Assembly (NCBI RefSeq): GCF_017592475.1
Contig: NZ_JAGFNP010000013.1
Coordinates: 62,001 to 126,000 of the forward strand
Length of the DNA: 64,000 nt
Direction of reading: 5' to 3'
From: Glycomyces niveus
GTDB lineage: Bacteria > Actinomycetota > Actinomycetes > Mycobacteriales > Micromonosporaceae
Below the pieces are notes generated by a model. It searched no databases and was not told the DNA's origin. It saw only the letters and a list, made by a program, of their open reading frames with translations. Below, one piece after another: positions 52,137 to 61,897 of this stretch; within the stretch, counting starts at the first letter, position 1; every line of letters starts with the position of its first letter. The translations under genes were made by a program, and so were the position numbers.

Positions 52137-53768
52137 TTGCGACTCGAACTGAAGGGCCTGACGAAGAAGTTCGGCTCGTTCACCGCCGACGACGACATCG
52201 ACCTGGTGGTCGAGCCCGGGCAGATCCACGCCGTCCTCGGCGAGAACGGCGCGGGCAAGTCGACGCTCATGAACATGCTCTACGGGATCCTGACGCCCAC
52301 CAGCGGCGAGATCCTGATCGACGGGGAGCCGGTCTCCTTCAGCGGTCCCGGCGACGCGATCGCCGCCGGGATCGGGATGGTGCACCAGCATTTCAAGCTC
52401 GTCGGGCCCTTCAGCGTCGCTGACAACGTGCAGCTGGGCCGGGAGCACACCCAGCGTCTGGGGGTGCTCTCGGCCAAGGCCGCGCGCAAGGCCGTGCTCG
52501 ACGTGTCCGAGGAGTACGGCCTCAAGCTCGACCCCGACGCGATCTGCGAGGACCTGCCCGTGGGCGTCCAGCAGCGCGTCGAGATCGTCAAGGCCCTGTC
52601 GGGGCCGAAGACGGAACTGCTCATCCTCGACGAGCCGACCGCGGTGCTCACGCCCGCGGAGATCACCGAGCTCCTGCAGATCATGCGGAACCTCGCGGAC
52701 GCGGGCACGTCGATCCTGTTCATCTCCCACAAGCTCAAAGAGGTCCAGGCCGTCGCGGACACCGTCACGGTGATCCGCCGCGGCAAGGTCGTGGCCGAGC
52801 TCGAGCCGACCGCTTCGGAGGCCGAGATGGCCTCGGCGATGGTCGGGCGCGCCGTCACGCTCCAGGTCGACAAGACCCCGGCCGAGCCGGGCGAGGCGCG
52901 CCTGGAGGTCACGGGCCTCACCGTCGTCTCGGACGCGGGCGTGAAGGTCCTCAACGGCCTCGACCTCACCGTCCACTCCGGAGAGATCGTGGGCCTCGCG
53001 GGAGTCGAGGGCAACGGCCAGACCGAACTGGCCCGCTCGATCCTCGGCCTCGTCAAGCCCGACTCCGGGCGCATCGCGATCGACGGCGAGGACGTGCACG
53101 GCGCGAGCCCGGCCGCCCGCATCGCCGCCGGCCTCGGCTACATCCCCGAGGACCGCGGCCGCGACGGCGTCGTCGCCGAGTTCTCGGTCGCCGAGAACAT
53201 CGTGCTCAACCAGTACCGCGACGCCCCGTTCGCCAAGCGCGGCGCGGTGAACGCCGGCGCGGTGCGCAAGCGCGCCGCCGACTCCATCGCCGAGTTCGAC
53301 ATCCGCACCCAGTCCCCGGAGGAGCCGGTCTCGGCGCTCTCGGGCGGCAACGCGCAGAAGGTCATCATCGCCCGCGAGTTCTCCCGGCCCCGCCGGTTCC
53401 TCGTCGCGGCGCAGCCGACCCGCGGCGTCGACGTGGGCGCGAGCCAGTTCATCCACTCCCGGCTCGTCGCCGAGCGCGACACCGGCACCGCCGTGCTGCT
53501 CATCTCGTCCGAACTGGACGAGATCTACGCGCTCGCCGACCGCATCGCGGTGATCTACAACGGCCAGATCGTCGGCGAGGTCGCCCCCGACACGCCCCGC
53601 GAGGTGATCGGCCGCCTCATGGTGGGCGGCGGCATCCACGACGGCGCCGCAGCGGCGAGCCCCGAGGAGCCGGGCGCCCCCGAGCCCCCCGCGGCCGAGG
53701 AGGCCCCCGAGCCCCCCGCCGCCGATGAGACCAGCAACGACGAGGACGCCAACGGAGGTGACCGATGA
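52137..53768 (+). CDS. nucleoside ABC importer ATPase (two ABC domains)
   Basis: 543 residues from a TTG (AAAGGA six bases upstream). Two fused ABC domains as in RbsA/NupA: domain 1 Walker A GENGAGKST (about 38-46) with VGVQQRVEIVKAL and LLILDEPTAVLTP. Domain 2 has the usual degenerate Walker A (GVEGNGQTELARS) and LSGGNAQKVIIARE, then RGVDVGASQFIH. The last ~38 residues form a Pro/Glu/Ala tail absent from most relatives. The gene overlaps the first permease (ATGA). Confidence 0.93.
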   Translation: MRLELKGLTKKFGSFTADDDIDLVVEPGQIHAVLGENGAGKSTLMNMLYGILTPTSGEILIDGEPVSFSGPGDAIAAGIGMVHQHFKLVGPFSVADNVQLGREHTQRLGVLSAKAARKAVLDVSEEYGLKLDPDAICEDLPVGVQQRVEIVKALSGPKTELLILDEPTAVLTPAEITELLQIMRNLADAGTSILFISHKLKEVQAVADTVTVIRRGKVVAELEPTASEAEMASAMVGRAVTLQVDKTPAEPGEARLEVTGLTVVSDAGVKVLNGLDLTVHSGEIVGLAGVEGNGQTELARSILGLVKPDSGRIAIDGEDVHGASPAARIAAGLGYIPEDRGRDGVVAEFSVAENIVLNQYRDAPFAKRGAVNAGAVRKRAADSIAEFDIRTQSPEEPVSALSGGNAQKVIIAREFSRPRRFLVAAQPTRGVDVGASQFIHSRLVAERDTGTAVLLISSELDEIYALADRIAVIYNGQIVGEVAPDTPREVIGRLMVGGGIHDGAAAASPEEPGAPEPPAAEEAPEPPAADETSNDEDANGGDR

Positions 53769-55042
53769 GCACGACGGATACCCAGGCCCCGGCCGCCGAC
53801 CAGCCTGAGGCGGCGGAGGAGAAGCCGAACTTCATGCGGCTCTTCGGCCGCTACCTGACCGAGGCGAACTCGGTCATGGTCACCATCTACTCCCTGCTCC
53901 TGGCGTTCCTCATCGGCGCGATCCTCCTCATCGTCTCCGACGAGTACGTGCGCTCCACCTATACTTACTTCTTCGCCCGCCCCCAGGACGCCCTCACCGC
54001 CTCCTGGTACCTCGTGCGCGACTCCTACATCGCGCTGTTCGAGGGCGCGATTCTCAACCTCAACATGCTCGACCGGTTCGCGGCGGGCAACGCCGAGTTC
54101 GGCGACCTGCTGCGGCCCCTGTCCGAGACGCTCACGTACGCGACCCCGCTGATCTTCACCGGCCTCGCCGTCGGCCTCGCGTTCCGCGCCGGCCTGTTCA
54201 ACATCGGCGCCCAGGGCCAGATGATCTTCGGCATGCTCGGCGCGCTCATCATCGGCTTCGGCCTCAGCCTCCCGGCCGTGATCCACCTGCCGCTGGCGAT
54301 CATCGCCGGCGCGATCGCGGGCGCCGCGTTCGGCGCCGTCCCGGGCCTGCTCAAGGCCACCACGGGCGCGCACGAGGTCATCTCCTCGATCATGCTGAAC
54401 AACATCGCGGCGCTCTTCCTGGTGTGGGCCATCGGCACCGACTTCCTCCACTCGGAGACGAAGACCGACCTCATCACCAAGCCCGTCGACGAGACCGCGG
54501 TCATGCCGAAGCTCCTCTCCGGACTGAGCGAGAGCCTCCGCGTGAACTGGGCGCTGCCGCTCGGGATCCTCGCGGCGGTCTTCACCTGGTGGCTGCTCTC
54601 CCGCTCCACCTTCGGGTTCCGCATCCGCGCCGTCGGCTTCAACGAGCACGCCTCCGCGACCGCCGGCATGCGCATCGGCTCGACGTACACGACCACGATG
54701 GCCGTCGCGGGCGGCCTCGCGGGCCTGGCCGGCGCGGCCCTGTCGCTCGGCGTCGGCTCCGCGGGCCTCACCACGAACACGGCCCTCGAGTACGGGTTCG
54801 ACGGCATCACCGTCGCGCTCCTCGGCCGCGCCAACCCCGGCGGCATCGTCGCGGCGGCGCTCCTGTTCGGCGCGCTCAAGGCCGGCGCCCTGTCGGCCCA
54901 GCCCGATGTGCCCGTGGACATCTCGACCCTGCTGCAGGCGATCATCGTGCTCTTCATCGCCGCCCCCGCACTGGTCAAGGCGATCCTGCACCTGCGCACG
55001 CCGCGCGGCGGCCTGGTCACCCTCGAAGCGAAAGGCTGGTGA
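53765..55042 (+). CDS. nucleoside ABC importer permease 1
   Basis: 425 residues, about nine membrane segments. BPD_transp_2-type signature FRAGLFNIGAQGQMIFGMLGAL and GLLKATTGAHEVISSIMLNNIA near residues 140-210, and VGFNEHASATAGMRIG as the ATPase contact. Pairs with the second permease; both are homologous to NupB/NupC-like membrane parts. Confidence 0.93.
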   Translation: MSTTDTQAPAADQPEAAEEKPNFMRLFGRYLTEANSVMVTIYSLLLAFLIGAILLIVSDEYVRSTYTYFFARPQDALTASWYLVRDSYIALFEGAILNLNMLDRFAAGNAEFGDLLRPLSETLTYATPLIFTGLAVGLAFRAGLFNIGAQGQMIFGMLGALIIGFGLSLPAVIHLPLAIIAGAIAGAAFGAVPGLLKATTGAHEVISSIMLNNIAALFLVWAIGTDFLHSETKTDLITKPVDETAVMPKLLSGLSESLRVNWALPLGILAAVFTWWLLSRSTFGFRIRAVGFNEHASATAGMRIGSTYTTTMAVAGGLAGLAGAALSLGVGSAGLTTNTALEYGFDGITVALLGRANPGGIVAAALLFGALKAGALSAQPDVPVDISTLLQAIIVLFIAAPALVKAILHLRTPRGGLVTLEAKGW

Positions 55043-55047
55043 GCCCC

Positions 55048-56325
55048 ATGGCAGTGGACACCATGACGGCCTCCCCGGCCGTCGTCGACGAAAGCGTCCC
55101 GGTCAAGTTCGCCAAGCCCGGCGGCGTGCTCGCCGCGCTCGGCCTGCTCCTGGTCGCCATCGCGTTCGCGGTGGTCGGCGGGGACGACACGACCACGATC
55201 GCGTTCGACAGGACCCTCACCGACGTCGAGTGGGCGCTGCCCACCTCGATCACGGTGGCGCTCCTGGGCGCGGTCACTGCCGCGGGCGGCGCCTGGATGA
55301 TCATCGGGCTCCCCAAGCGCCGCTTCAAGCTCGTCGCGGGCGTGGCGGTCACCGCGTTCGTCCTCGGCCTGCTGTTCTGGGCGTACTCCCAGCCGGGCAC
55401 CGTGTTCCGCGCGGAGTCGATCCTCGCCGGGGCGCTGTTCCTCTCGCTCCCTTACCTGTTCGGCGCGCTCTCGGGCGTCGTGTGCGAACGCTCGGGCGTC
55501 ATCAACATCGGCATCGAGGGCCAGTTCCTCATGGGCGCCTTCACCGGCGTCCTGGTCGCGAACATCACCGGGAACGTCTACGCCGGCATGGTCGGCGCCA
55601 TGGCCGCGGGCCTCCTCTCGACCATGCTGCTCGCGCTGCTCGCCACGAAGTACCAGGTGAACCAGGTCGTCGTGGGCGTCATCCTCAACCTGCTGGCGCT
55701 CGGCTTCACCAGCTTCATGTACGACCAGCTGAAGAAGGCCGAGGGCCTCAACAGCGCGTTCTCGATCCCGGCGATCTCCTGGGGGCCGCTCGCGGACATC
55801 CCGGTGCTCGGCCCGGTCCTGTTCAACCAGAAGATCTTCGTCTACATCGGACTTGTGCTGGTGTTCGTGATCTGGTTCCTGCTCTACCGCACCCGCTGGG
55901 GCCTGCGCACCCGCGCGGTCGGCGAGCACCCGGCGGCCGCGGACTCCATGGGCGTCAACGTGAACCGCCTCCGCTACTGGAACGTCACCCTCGCCGGCCT
56001 CATCGCCGGTTTCGGCGGCGCCTGGTTCACCATCGCGAACTCGCTGGCGTTCAGCAAGAACATGACCGCTGGCCTCGGCTTCGTCGCGCTCGCCGTCATG
56101 ATCGTGGGCCGCTGGAACCCGCTCGGCGTGCTCGCCGGCGCGCTCATCTTCGGCTTCACCACGCAGGTCGCGCGCGACCTGGACGCCTCGGGCGGCTCGG
56201 TCGTGCCCGGCGAGTTCCTGCAGATGCTCCCGTACGCGGTCACGCTCGTGGTCGTCGCCGGGCTCATCGGCAAGGCCAAGGCGCCCGCCGCCGACGGCGT
56301 GCCCTATAACCCGGGGGACAAGTAG
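55048..56325 (+). CDS. nucleoside ABC importer permease 2
   Basis: 425 residues, about ten membrane segments. CERSGVINIGIEGQFLMGAF and ATKYQVNQVVVGVILNLLALG are the conserved channel motifs, and RAVGEHPAAADSMGVNVNRLRYWNV the ATPase contact. The N-terminal ~35 residues are polar. It is followed after two bases by cdd, so uptake and salvage genes are co-transcribed. Confidence 0.93.
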   Translation: MAVDTMTASPAVVDESVPVKFAKPGGVLAALGLLLVAIAFAVVGGDDTTTIAFDRTLTDVEWALPTSITVALLGAVTAAGGAWMIIGLPKRRFKLVAGVAVTAFVLGLLFWAYSQPGTVFRAESILAGALFLSLPYLFGALSGVVCERSGVINIGIEGQFLMGAFTGVLVANITGNVYAGMVGAMAAGLLSTMLLALLATKYQVNQVVVGVILNLLALGFTSFMYDQLKKAEGLNSAFSIPAISWGPLADIPVLGPVLFNQKIFVYIGLVLVFVIWFLLYRTRWGLRTRAVGEHPAAADSMGVNVNRLRYWNVTLAGLIAGFGGAWFTIANSLAFSKNMTAGLGFVALAVMIVGRWNPLGVLAGALIFGFTTQVARDLDASGGSVVPGEFLQMLPYAVTLVVVAGLIGKAKAPAADGVPYNPGDK

Positions 56326-56327
56326 CG

Positions 56328-56723
56328 ATGGCCGACGTCGACTGGGACGCCTTGCGCGACAAGGCTCGCGAGGCGATGCGCCACGCGTACGCCCCGTACT
56401 CGAAGTACCCGGTCGGCGTCGCCGGCCTCGTCGACGACGGCCGGATCGTCTCCGGCTGCAACGTCGAGAACGCCTCCTACGGCCTGACCCTGTGCGCCGA
56501 GTGCGGCATGGTCTCCGAGCTCGCCGCCACCGGAGGCGGCCGCCTGGTCGCCGTCGCCTGCGTCGACGCCGCGGGCGAACCCCTCACCCCCTGCGGCCGG
56601 TGCCGCCAGCTCCTGTTCGAGCACGGCGGACCCGACTGCCTCGTGGACGACCGGCCCGGGCCGACCACCGTCGGGGCACTGCTCCCCGGCGCGTTCGGCC
56701 CGGACCACCTGTCCGCCGATTGA
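56328..56723 (+). CDS. cdd: cytidine deaminase
   Basis: 131 residues, homotetrameric type. The zinc site is CNVENASYGLTLCAEC (CAE supplies ligand Cys and the catalytic Glu) and PCGRCRQLLFE (PC-xx-C). Deaminates cytidine and deoxycytidine to uridine and deoxyuridine, feeding deoA-type phosphorolysis. Ends 82 bases before deoA. Confidence 0.95.
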   Translation: MADVDWDALRDKAREAMRHAYAPYSKYPVGVAGLVDDGRIVSGCNVENASYGLTLCAECGMVSELAATGGGRLVAVACVDAAGEPLTPCGRCRQLLFEHGGPDCLVDDRPGPTTVGALLPGAFGPDHLSAD

Positions 56724-56804
56724 ACCCGTACCGCGAGGGACGGCCCGCCCGGGTCGTCCCTCGCGTTCGGGCTGTCCACCATGGGAACTAGCGAGGGAAA
56801 GCCA

Positions 56805-58082
56805 ATGATCACCGCTGTAGACGTCATCCGCACCAAGCGCGACGGCGGCGAGCTCTCGACCGCCCAGATCGACTGGGTCATCGACGCCTACACCAAGGGC
56901 GTCGTCGCCGACGAGCAGATGTCCGCGCTCGCCATGGCGATCTTCCTCAACGGGGCGCGGCCGCGCGAGATCGCCGACTGGACGGCCGCGATGATCCGCT
57001 CGGGCATCACCCTCGACCTCTCGGCCGTGGGCAAGCCGTGCGTGGACAAGCACTCCACGGGCGGCGTGGGCGACAAGATCACCCTGCCCCTGGCGCCGCT
57101 CGTCGCGGTCTTCGACGTCGCCGTCCCGCAGCTCTCCGGCCGCGGCCTCGGCCACACCGGCGGCACGCTCGACAAGCTCGAGTCCATCCCCGGCTTCCAG
57201 GTCGACATGACCGAAGCGCAGGTCATCGAGCAGCTCAAGGACATCGGCGCGGTCATCTGCGCTGCCACGGGCGACCTCGCCCCGGCCGACAAGAAGCTGT
57301 ACGCCCTCCGCGACATCACCTCTACTGTGGAGGCGATCCCGCTGATCGCCTCGTCGATCATGTGCAAGAAGATCGCCGAGGGCGCCGACGCGATCGTCCT
57401 CGACGTCAAGGTCGGCTCGGGCGCCTTCATGAAGGACTTCGCGCAGGCCCGCGAGCTCGCCGAGACCATGGTCCGCCTCGGCGGGGACCACGGCGTCGAC
57501 ACCCGCGCCCTCCTCACCGACATGTCGATCCCCTTGGGCCGCACCGCGGGCAACGCCCTCGAGGTGCGCGAGTCGGTCGAGGTCCTGGCGGGCGGCGGCC
57601 CCGAGGACGTCGTCGAGCTCACGGTCGCCCTCGCCAAGGAGATGCTGGCGGCCGCCGGCAAGCCCGACGCCGACCCGGCCGCGGCGCTCAATGACGGCCG
57701 CGCGATGGACGCCTGGCGCAAGATGATCACCGCCCAGGGCGGCGAGGTCGACGCCCCGCTCCCGGTCGCCCGCGAGTTCGAGGAGATCAAGGCCGACGCC
57801 GACGGCTTCATCGCCGAGATGGACGCCTACGCGGTCGGCGTCGCCGCCTGGCGCCTCGGCGCGGGCCGCGAGCGCCAGGGCCAGCCGGTCCAGTTCGGGG
57901 CGGGCATCGAGATCCTCAAGACCGTCGGCGAGCCGGTCAAGGCCGGCGAGACGGTCTTCCGCCTCCACACCGACACGCCCGAGCGCTTCGCCGCCGCCAA
58001 GGAGACCCTCGCGGGCGAGTGGACGATCGGCGCCGAGCCTTCGAAGCGCGGCCCGATCATCCTCGACCGCGTCACCGCCTGA
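56805..58082 (+). CDS. deoA: thymidine phosphorylase
   Basis: 425 residues from the ATG with GCGAGGGAAAG upstream. Glycosyltransferase family 3 fold: the phosphate-binding KHSTGGVGDKITLPLAP (about residues 80-96) and the substrate loop QLSGRGLGHTGGTLDKLESIPG. SIMCKKIAEGADAIVLDVKVGSGAFMKD is the catalytic segment, and the C-terminal PYNP domain is complete. Splits thymidine and deoxyuridine to base and deoxyribose-1-phosphate. Ends the nucleoside uptake and salvage operon. Confidence 0.95.
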   Translation: MITAVDVIRTKRDGGELSTAQIDWVIDAYTKGVVADEQMSALAMAIFLNGARPREIADWTAAMIRSGITLDLSAVGKPCVDKHSTGGVGDKITLPLAPLVAVFDVAVPQLSGRGLGHTGGTLDKLESIPGFQVDMTEAQVIEQLKDIGAVICAATGDLAPADKKLYALRDITSTVEAIPLIASSIMCKKIAEGADAIVLDVKVGSGAFMKDFAQARELAETMVRLGGDHGVDTRALLTDMSIPLGRTAGNALEVRESVEVLAGGGPEDVVELTVALAKEMLAAAGKPDADPAAALNDGRAMDAWRKMITAQGGEVDAPLPVAREFEEIKADADGFIAEMDAYAVGVAAWRLGAGRERQGQPVQFGAGIEILKTVGEPVKAGETVFRLHTDTPERFAAAKETLAGEWTIGAEPSKRGPIILDRVTA

Positions 58083-58090
58083 CGATTGCA

Positions 58091-58123
58091 AGGCCGACCC
58101 TGCTCCAGCAGGGTCGGCCTTTT
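58091..58123 (+). terminator. terminator after deoA
   Basis: Fourteen-base-pair perfect stem AGGCCGACCCTGCT / AGCAGGGTCGGCCT with a CC loop, followed by TTTT; a textbook intrinsic terminator. Confidence 0.92.
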
Positions 58124-58230
58124 GCATGCAATGAATAACAATACAGATTAATTGGACAATTGCTGTACCTGCCTCGAATGTCCATCGTTGTTCACTGTGG
58201 AAGGTGCTTCCACGGATGAAAGGACAAAGA

Positions 58231-58674
58231 ATGAACGTTTCGCGTTTCGTCGCCTCCGCTGTGGCTGGTGCCGCTGCCGCCGTCGCCATCGCCGCCCCCG
58301 CGCTTGCCGCCGCGCCGGTTGATGCCGAGCAGGCGCTCGGCTCGGTCACGCAGGACGCGGGCGCGATCCTGAACGCCACCACCTCGCAGGCCGGCCTCGA
58401 GTTCGGCCTCGACACCGAGGGCAACGGCATGGACGACGGCGAAGGCTCGAACTCGGCGGACGACTTCGGCAGCGCTTACGGCGACGCGGTCTTCCACGAC
58501 AAGCAGTCGGCTCTGATCGCCTCTTACGGCGCCCCGCTCGTGCACGTCGACGCCCGCTGCGTCGACGCCATGGGCGGCATCGGCGGCTACGGCAACGGCG
58601 TGCTCGGCAACTCGGCCAAGTGCAACCTGGACGACGTCACCCAGGTCGACGACTCCAACGGCCTGCTCGGCTAA
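58231..58674 (+). CDS. small secreted protein of unknown function
   Basis: 147 residues from the ATG after AAAGGACAAAG. Signal peptide MNVSRFVASAVAGAAAAVAIAAPALAAA. The mature part is acidic and Gly/Asp-rich with one Cys pair (RCVDAMGG and KCNLDDV). No family recognised. The upstream ~100 bases (58125-58230) are unusually AT-rich for this genome, so the promoter, and perhaps Lsr2 binding, lies there. A hairpin follows. Confidence 0.75.
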   Translation: MNVSRFVASAVAGAAAAVAIAAPALAAAPVDAEQALGSVTQDAGAILNATTSQAGLEFGLDTEGNGMDDGEGSNSADDFGSAYGDAVFHDKQSALIASYGAPLVHVDARCVDAMGGIGGYGNGVLGNSAKCNLDDVTQVDDSNGLLG

Positions 58675-58719
58675 GCAGTCGCGACGGGCACCAGCGCAGG
58701 GGCCCGATGCAACAAGAGC

Positions 58720-58749
58720 GGGGGTCGGACCCGATCGGGTGCGACCCCC
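58720..58749. terminator. bidirectional terminator
   Basis: Nearly perfect 30-base inverted repeat: GGGGGTCG, G, ACCCGA / TCGGGT, G, CGACCCCC (58720-58749). It sits between the convergent secreted-protein and caspase-like genes and can end both. Confidence 0.8.
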
Positions 58750-58813
58750 CCATCGCGTGTCCGCGGTGGCCCACCGGCGGCCGGACCCGGCGACTCGGGC
58801 CGGGCACTTTCCG

Positions 58814-61800
58814 CTACGCTCCCGACCTCCGGCGCTGCAGTGCCTCTGCGACCGCGAGCAGTGCCCTGGTCCGATGCTCGCCCGGCTCCATCGCGAGGGC
58901 CAGCCGCTCAGCCCGAGCCGGCGCCGACTCGCAGAGCTCGCCGACCAGCACCGCTATGGTCTGCAGGCGCTCCCACTGATCGCTGATCTTGAACGCGAAC
59001 TGCTCGGCCCGCCTGGGATCGGCGGGAGCCATCGCAATCGCAGCACTGCGAAGGTAAAAGTCACGGCTCCTCGAAGACTCGCGCGATTCCGATGCGATCC
59101 GCTCCGCCTGCGTGGGCGCGATAGCCGCCCAAGCGACCATGATCTCGAGCCGAGTCTTGCCGATGAGCATGTTGCCGCCGGCCGCTTCCGCTGGCACTAG
59201 CCGCTCTGCTGCAGCGAGCAGCTGGGAAACCCGAAAGGATACCAGCCCGCTCTTGATGTAGGAGTTGGCGATATTGCAGATCACCGATCCCTTGAGGGGG
59301 CCGTCGTCCATCAGGTCGGCACTGCGCTCGGCCAGTGAGAGCAGGTACTCGGCCTGGTCCGGTCGATGAGGGGAGAGCGCTCGACTCGCACTGCACAACG
59401 CGGTGGCCCTGTCGAAGGCGCATTTGGCATCAGTCGGGATCTTCCGGGCGAGGACAGCTGCCCGATCGGGGTCGGCTGCCGCGATCCTGCTGACGAGCGA
59501 GTGCAGCGTGTGGGCGCGTTCGGCCGTGTCGCTGAGGCCGAGCGCGATCTCGGAGGCTTGGTCCGGCTCGCTCAACATCAGGTTTCTGGCCGCGAGAGCG
59601 ATGATTGCCTGCTTGTCCCGCGAATCCGCCATCGACGCCACGAGTCCGACCGCGAGGGCGGGGTCGACTTCGGCGATCCCTGAGTAGACATCGAATACCC
59701 GGCGCTCGTCGTGGGAGGTGAACTCGACGGCGAGGGGTTCGATCCGGTCCGGGAATGATCTCGTGAAGACGTTGGCGACCCGCCTGATCGCACCGGCTTG
59801 ACGATAACTTGTCTCGGGAATCGCCCTGACCAGTCGAAGCGCGTGGTCGGGGTCGATCGCGGCGAAGGCTTCAGCGAGGGAGGCGATCTTGTCGGCCTGC
59901 TCGGTCTCATCGAGGATCGAGAGCACCAGGCGCTCGGCCGCGGTCGCTATGGACCGCGCCGCGACCGCATCCACGGTCGCGGCCTTTCTCGCCAGACTGA
60001 TGAGTCCCGCTCGTGCCCGGTCTTCGTCCGGATCGAGCCGCAGCAGACGACCTGCAGCCGCTGGGGCGGTGGCGACCAGGTGGTCCGGTGTGACACGGAG
60101 CTGCCAATACTCGTCTTCAGGGACTTGATCGACTGCCCGCTCCACCGCGGTGACCAGGTGTCCGGCGATCGCGGGCGCGGGTCCGGGCGAAGCGCGAAGC
60201 AGTTCGTGCAATGCGCTGTACAGCGCGGTCCAGTCTTCTGCGGTGTGGCAGCGTCGCTCAGCGATCTCGAGAAGTCGGTGACCGGTCGGTGGGTCGAAAC
60301 CAAGCATGGCGCCCGCGCCTCGGACGATTACAGGAATGGCCACCTGCGTGAGGGATCGCTCTTGCAGGAAGCGCCCTTCAAGGACAAAGAAGTCGAGGGC
60401 GGACCCGGGATCGAACGTCGCGAGTCGCAGCGCCACCTCGGTATGGAAGGTCGGCTCCGACGCGGGGACCCGATCCTGCTTGAGGAACGCGTGGAGTTCG
60501 GCAACCGCGTCAGTCCATACTCGCGGGTCCCACTCCATCAGGTCCCGCGCCACGCGAGCGAGCGCGGCATCGGCTTCTCCGGGCTCCCGCCCGCATGCGT
60601 AGGAGTGGATCTCTAGAAGCCGCAGCGCCAGCAGCACTTCGCGTTCCCCATAGTGCGAGGTGCTGTGGTTGATCGCGGTTTGCAAGCTCCGAAGCGCCAG
60701 CTCAGGTTCGCTTTCAGGAAGAGCTGAGGCGATGGCCAGGTGCGCGCCGGTGTGCTCCGGGGAGCCTTCGGTGAACTCACTCGCGAAGTCGAACGCGCGG
60801 TGCGGGTCGCGCTTCGCGAGCCCGGCGGCCGTTGCTTCGACGAATGCCTGCTTCTCGCCGCCGTCAGCGAGGCGTTTGAAGACTGCCCGGGACCACCGTG
60901 CATCGAGACCGACCGATACGTCGATTACCTCGCGCAGCCGGTCGACGCTCGCCTGCTCGCCTCCGGCGGAGAGCGAGGAGGCGGCCGCTTCGTTGAGCAG
61001 GCTCCAGAGGTGGCTGCGGGGCTCGGGAAGCGTCAGCCATGAGGGTTCGTCCTCTTCGCCGTCCGCGCCAGGGGATTCGGGTAGTTCCCCTGCCATGGGA
61101 TGCTGCTCGGTCGGATCGGATTCGGGCCTCCGATCCGGCTGTTGAGGCGTGGAGAGCTCGAGAGCTGACGACGGAGGGCCATGGGAGTACCTGCGGGCGA
61201 GGGGGATCGCTCCTTCACCGTCGAAGAAGAACTGGGGGCGGGAGTTGCCCGCGGAACTGAGTTCGGTCTCCAGGTAGTCGTAGAGGACTTGGGCGGTCAG
61301 CCGGCCTTCGGCCCGGGCGTATCGCAGGCCGGTGACCAGGGCGCTGGTGAATGGGCTGGTGCCGCCGGGGCCGATGGTGTCCAGGGCGAGTTCGGTCGCG
61401 CTGGCGCTGGTGATGACGCACCGGCCCTTGCCGGTGGCCTTGACCTTCAGCTCGCCGCCGCGGAAGGCGCCGCTGTGGCAGCAGTCGAGGACGGTGACCG
61501 CCGAGGAGGCGGGAGACTCCTTGACGAGCGCTTCTATGTCCTCTTTGTACTTCAATGCCGTGACCGGCAGCGAGCCGACCCGCGTATCGCTCGCGCACAG
61601 GTGCAGGCGCCCTTGAAGATCGAGTTTGCCGTGGCCGCTGTAGTAGAGGAGCAGGACATCGTCTCGCGCCGCCTCTTCGATGAAGAAGCGGTACAGCTCC
61701 TCGCGGAGGCTCTGCACGTTCCGGTCGATGAGGGGTTCGATGTCCTCGGGGGCGAACAAGCCGGACTGGGGATCGGCGAGGGCCTCGCAGAGGGCGTCCA

Positions 61801-61897
61801 CGTCGGCGCGCGGCCCGTGCAGTTTCGGGAGGCCTTGGGGGTCGCGGCGGAAGACGGCGTTGCCGATGAGGAGGGCGCGGTACCGGCGGTCGGTCAT
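58814..61897 (-). CDS. caspase-like (C14-type) protease with long helical-repeat region
   Basis: 1027 residues. Caspase-like domain at about 1-245: it starts RYRALLIGNAVFRR, has the catalytic His in LLYYSGHGKLD (H89) and the catalytic Cys in TVLDCCHSGAF (C140 by analogy with DSCHSG of metacaspases), then VITSASATELAL and SPFTSALVTGL. A Pro/Glu-rich linker (about 245-290) leads to ~730 residues of helical repeats rich in Asp-Pro-x-x-Ala and Leu-Ala motifs (for example DPDRAAVLARKI, DPDHALRLVRAI, DPRRAEQFAFKI). TPR- or HEAT-like folding is expected. It starts in the stop of the EACC1-like gene (TGATG). Together they look like an effector and its constant partner in a conflict system. No NTPase domain was found. 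Confidence 0.87.
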   Translation of the reverse strand: MTDRRYRALLIGNAVFRRDPQGLPKLHGPRADVDALCEALADPQSGLFAPEDIEPLIDRNVQSLREELYRFFIEEAARDDVLLLYYSGHGKLDLQGRLHLCASDTRVGSLPVTALKYKEDIEALVKESPASSAVTVLDCCHSGAFRGGELKVKATGKGRCVITSASATELALDTIGPGGTSPFTSALVTGLRYARAEGRLTAQVLYDYLETELSSAGNSRPQFFFDGEGAIPLARRYSHGPPSSALELSTPQQPDRRPESDPTEQHPMAGELPESPGADGEEDEPSWLTLPEPRSHLWSLLNEAAASSLSAGGEQASVDRLREVIDVSVGLDARWSRAVFKRLADGGEKQAFVEATAAGLAKRDPHRAFDFASEFTEGSPEHTGAHLAIASALPESEPELALRSLQTAINHSTSHYGEREVLLALRLLEIHSYACGREPGEADAALARVARDLMEWDPRVWTDAVAELHAFLKQDRVPASEPTFHTEVALRLATFDPGSALDFFVLEGRFLQERSLTQVAIPVIVRGAGAMLGFDPPTGHRLLEIAERRCHTAEDWTALYSALHELLRASPGPAPAIAGHLVTAVERAVDQVPEDEYWQLRVTPDHLVATAPAAAGRLLRLDPDEDRARAGLISLARKAATVDAVAARSIATAAERLVLSILDETEQADKIASLAEAFAAIDPDHALRLVRAIPETSYRQAGAIRRVANVFTRSFPDRIEPLAVEFTSHDERRVFDVYSGIAEVDPALAVGLVASMADSRDKQAIIALAARNLMLSEPDQASEIALGLSDTAERAHTLHSLVSRIAAADPDRAAVLARKIPTDAKCAFDRATALCSASRALSPHRPDQAEYLLSLAERSADLMDDGPLKGSVICNIANSYIKSGLVSFRVSQLLAAAERLVPAEAAGGNMLIGKTRLEIMVAWAAIAPTQAERIASESRESSRSRDFYLRSAAIAMAPADPRRAEQFAFKISDQWERLQTIAVLVGELCESAPARAERLALAMEPGEHRTRALLAVAEALQRRRSGA

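Noticed and set aside
56460..56520. Cytidine deaminase zinc motif reading CAEC instead of CAER
   Set aside because: The CAEC form is, as I recall, normal in actinobacterial enzymes; not an oddity.
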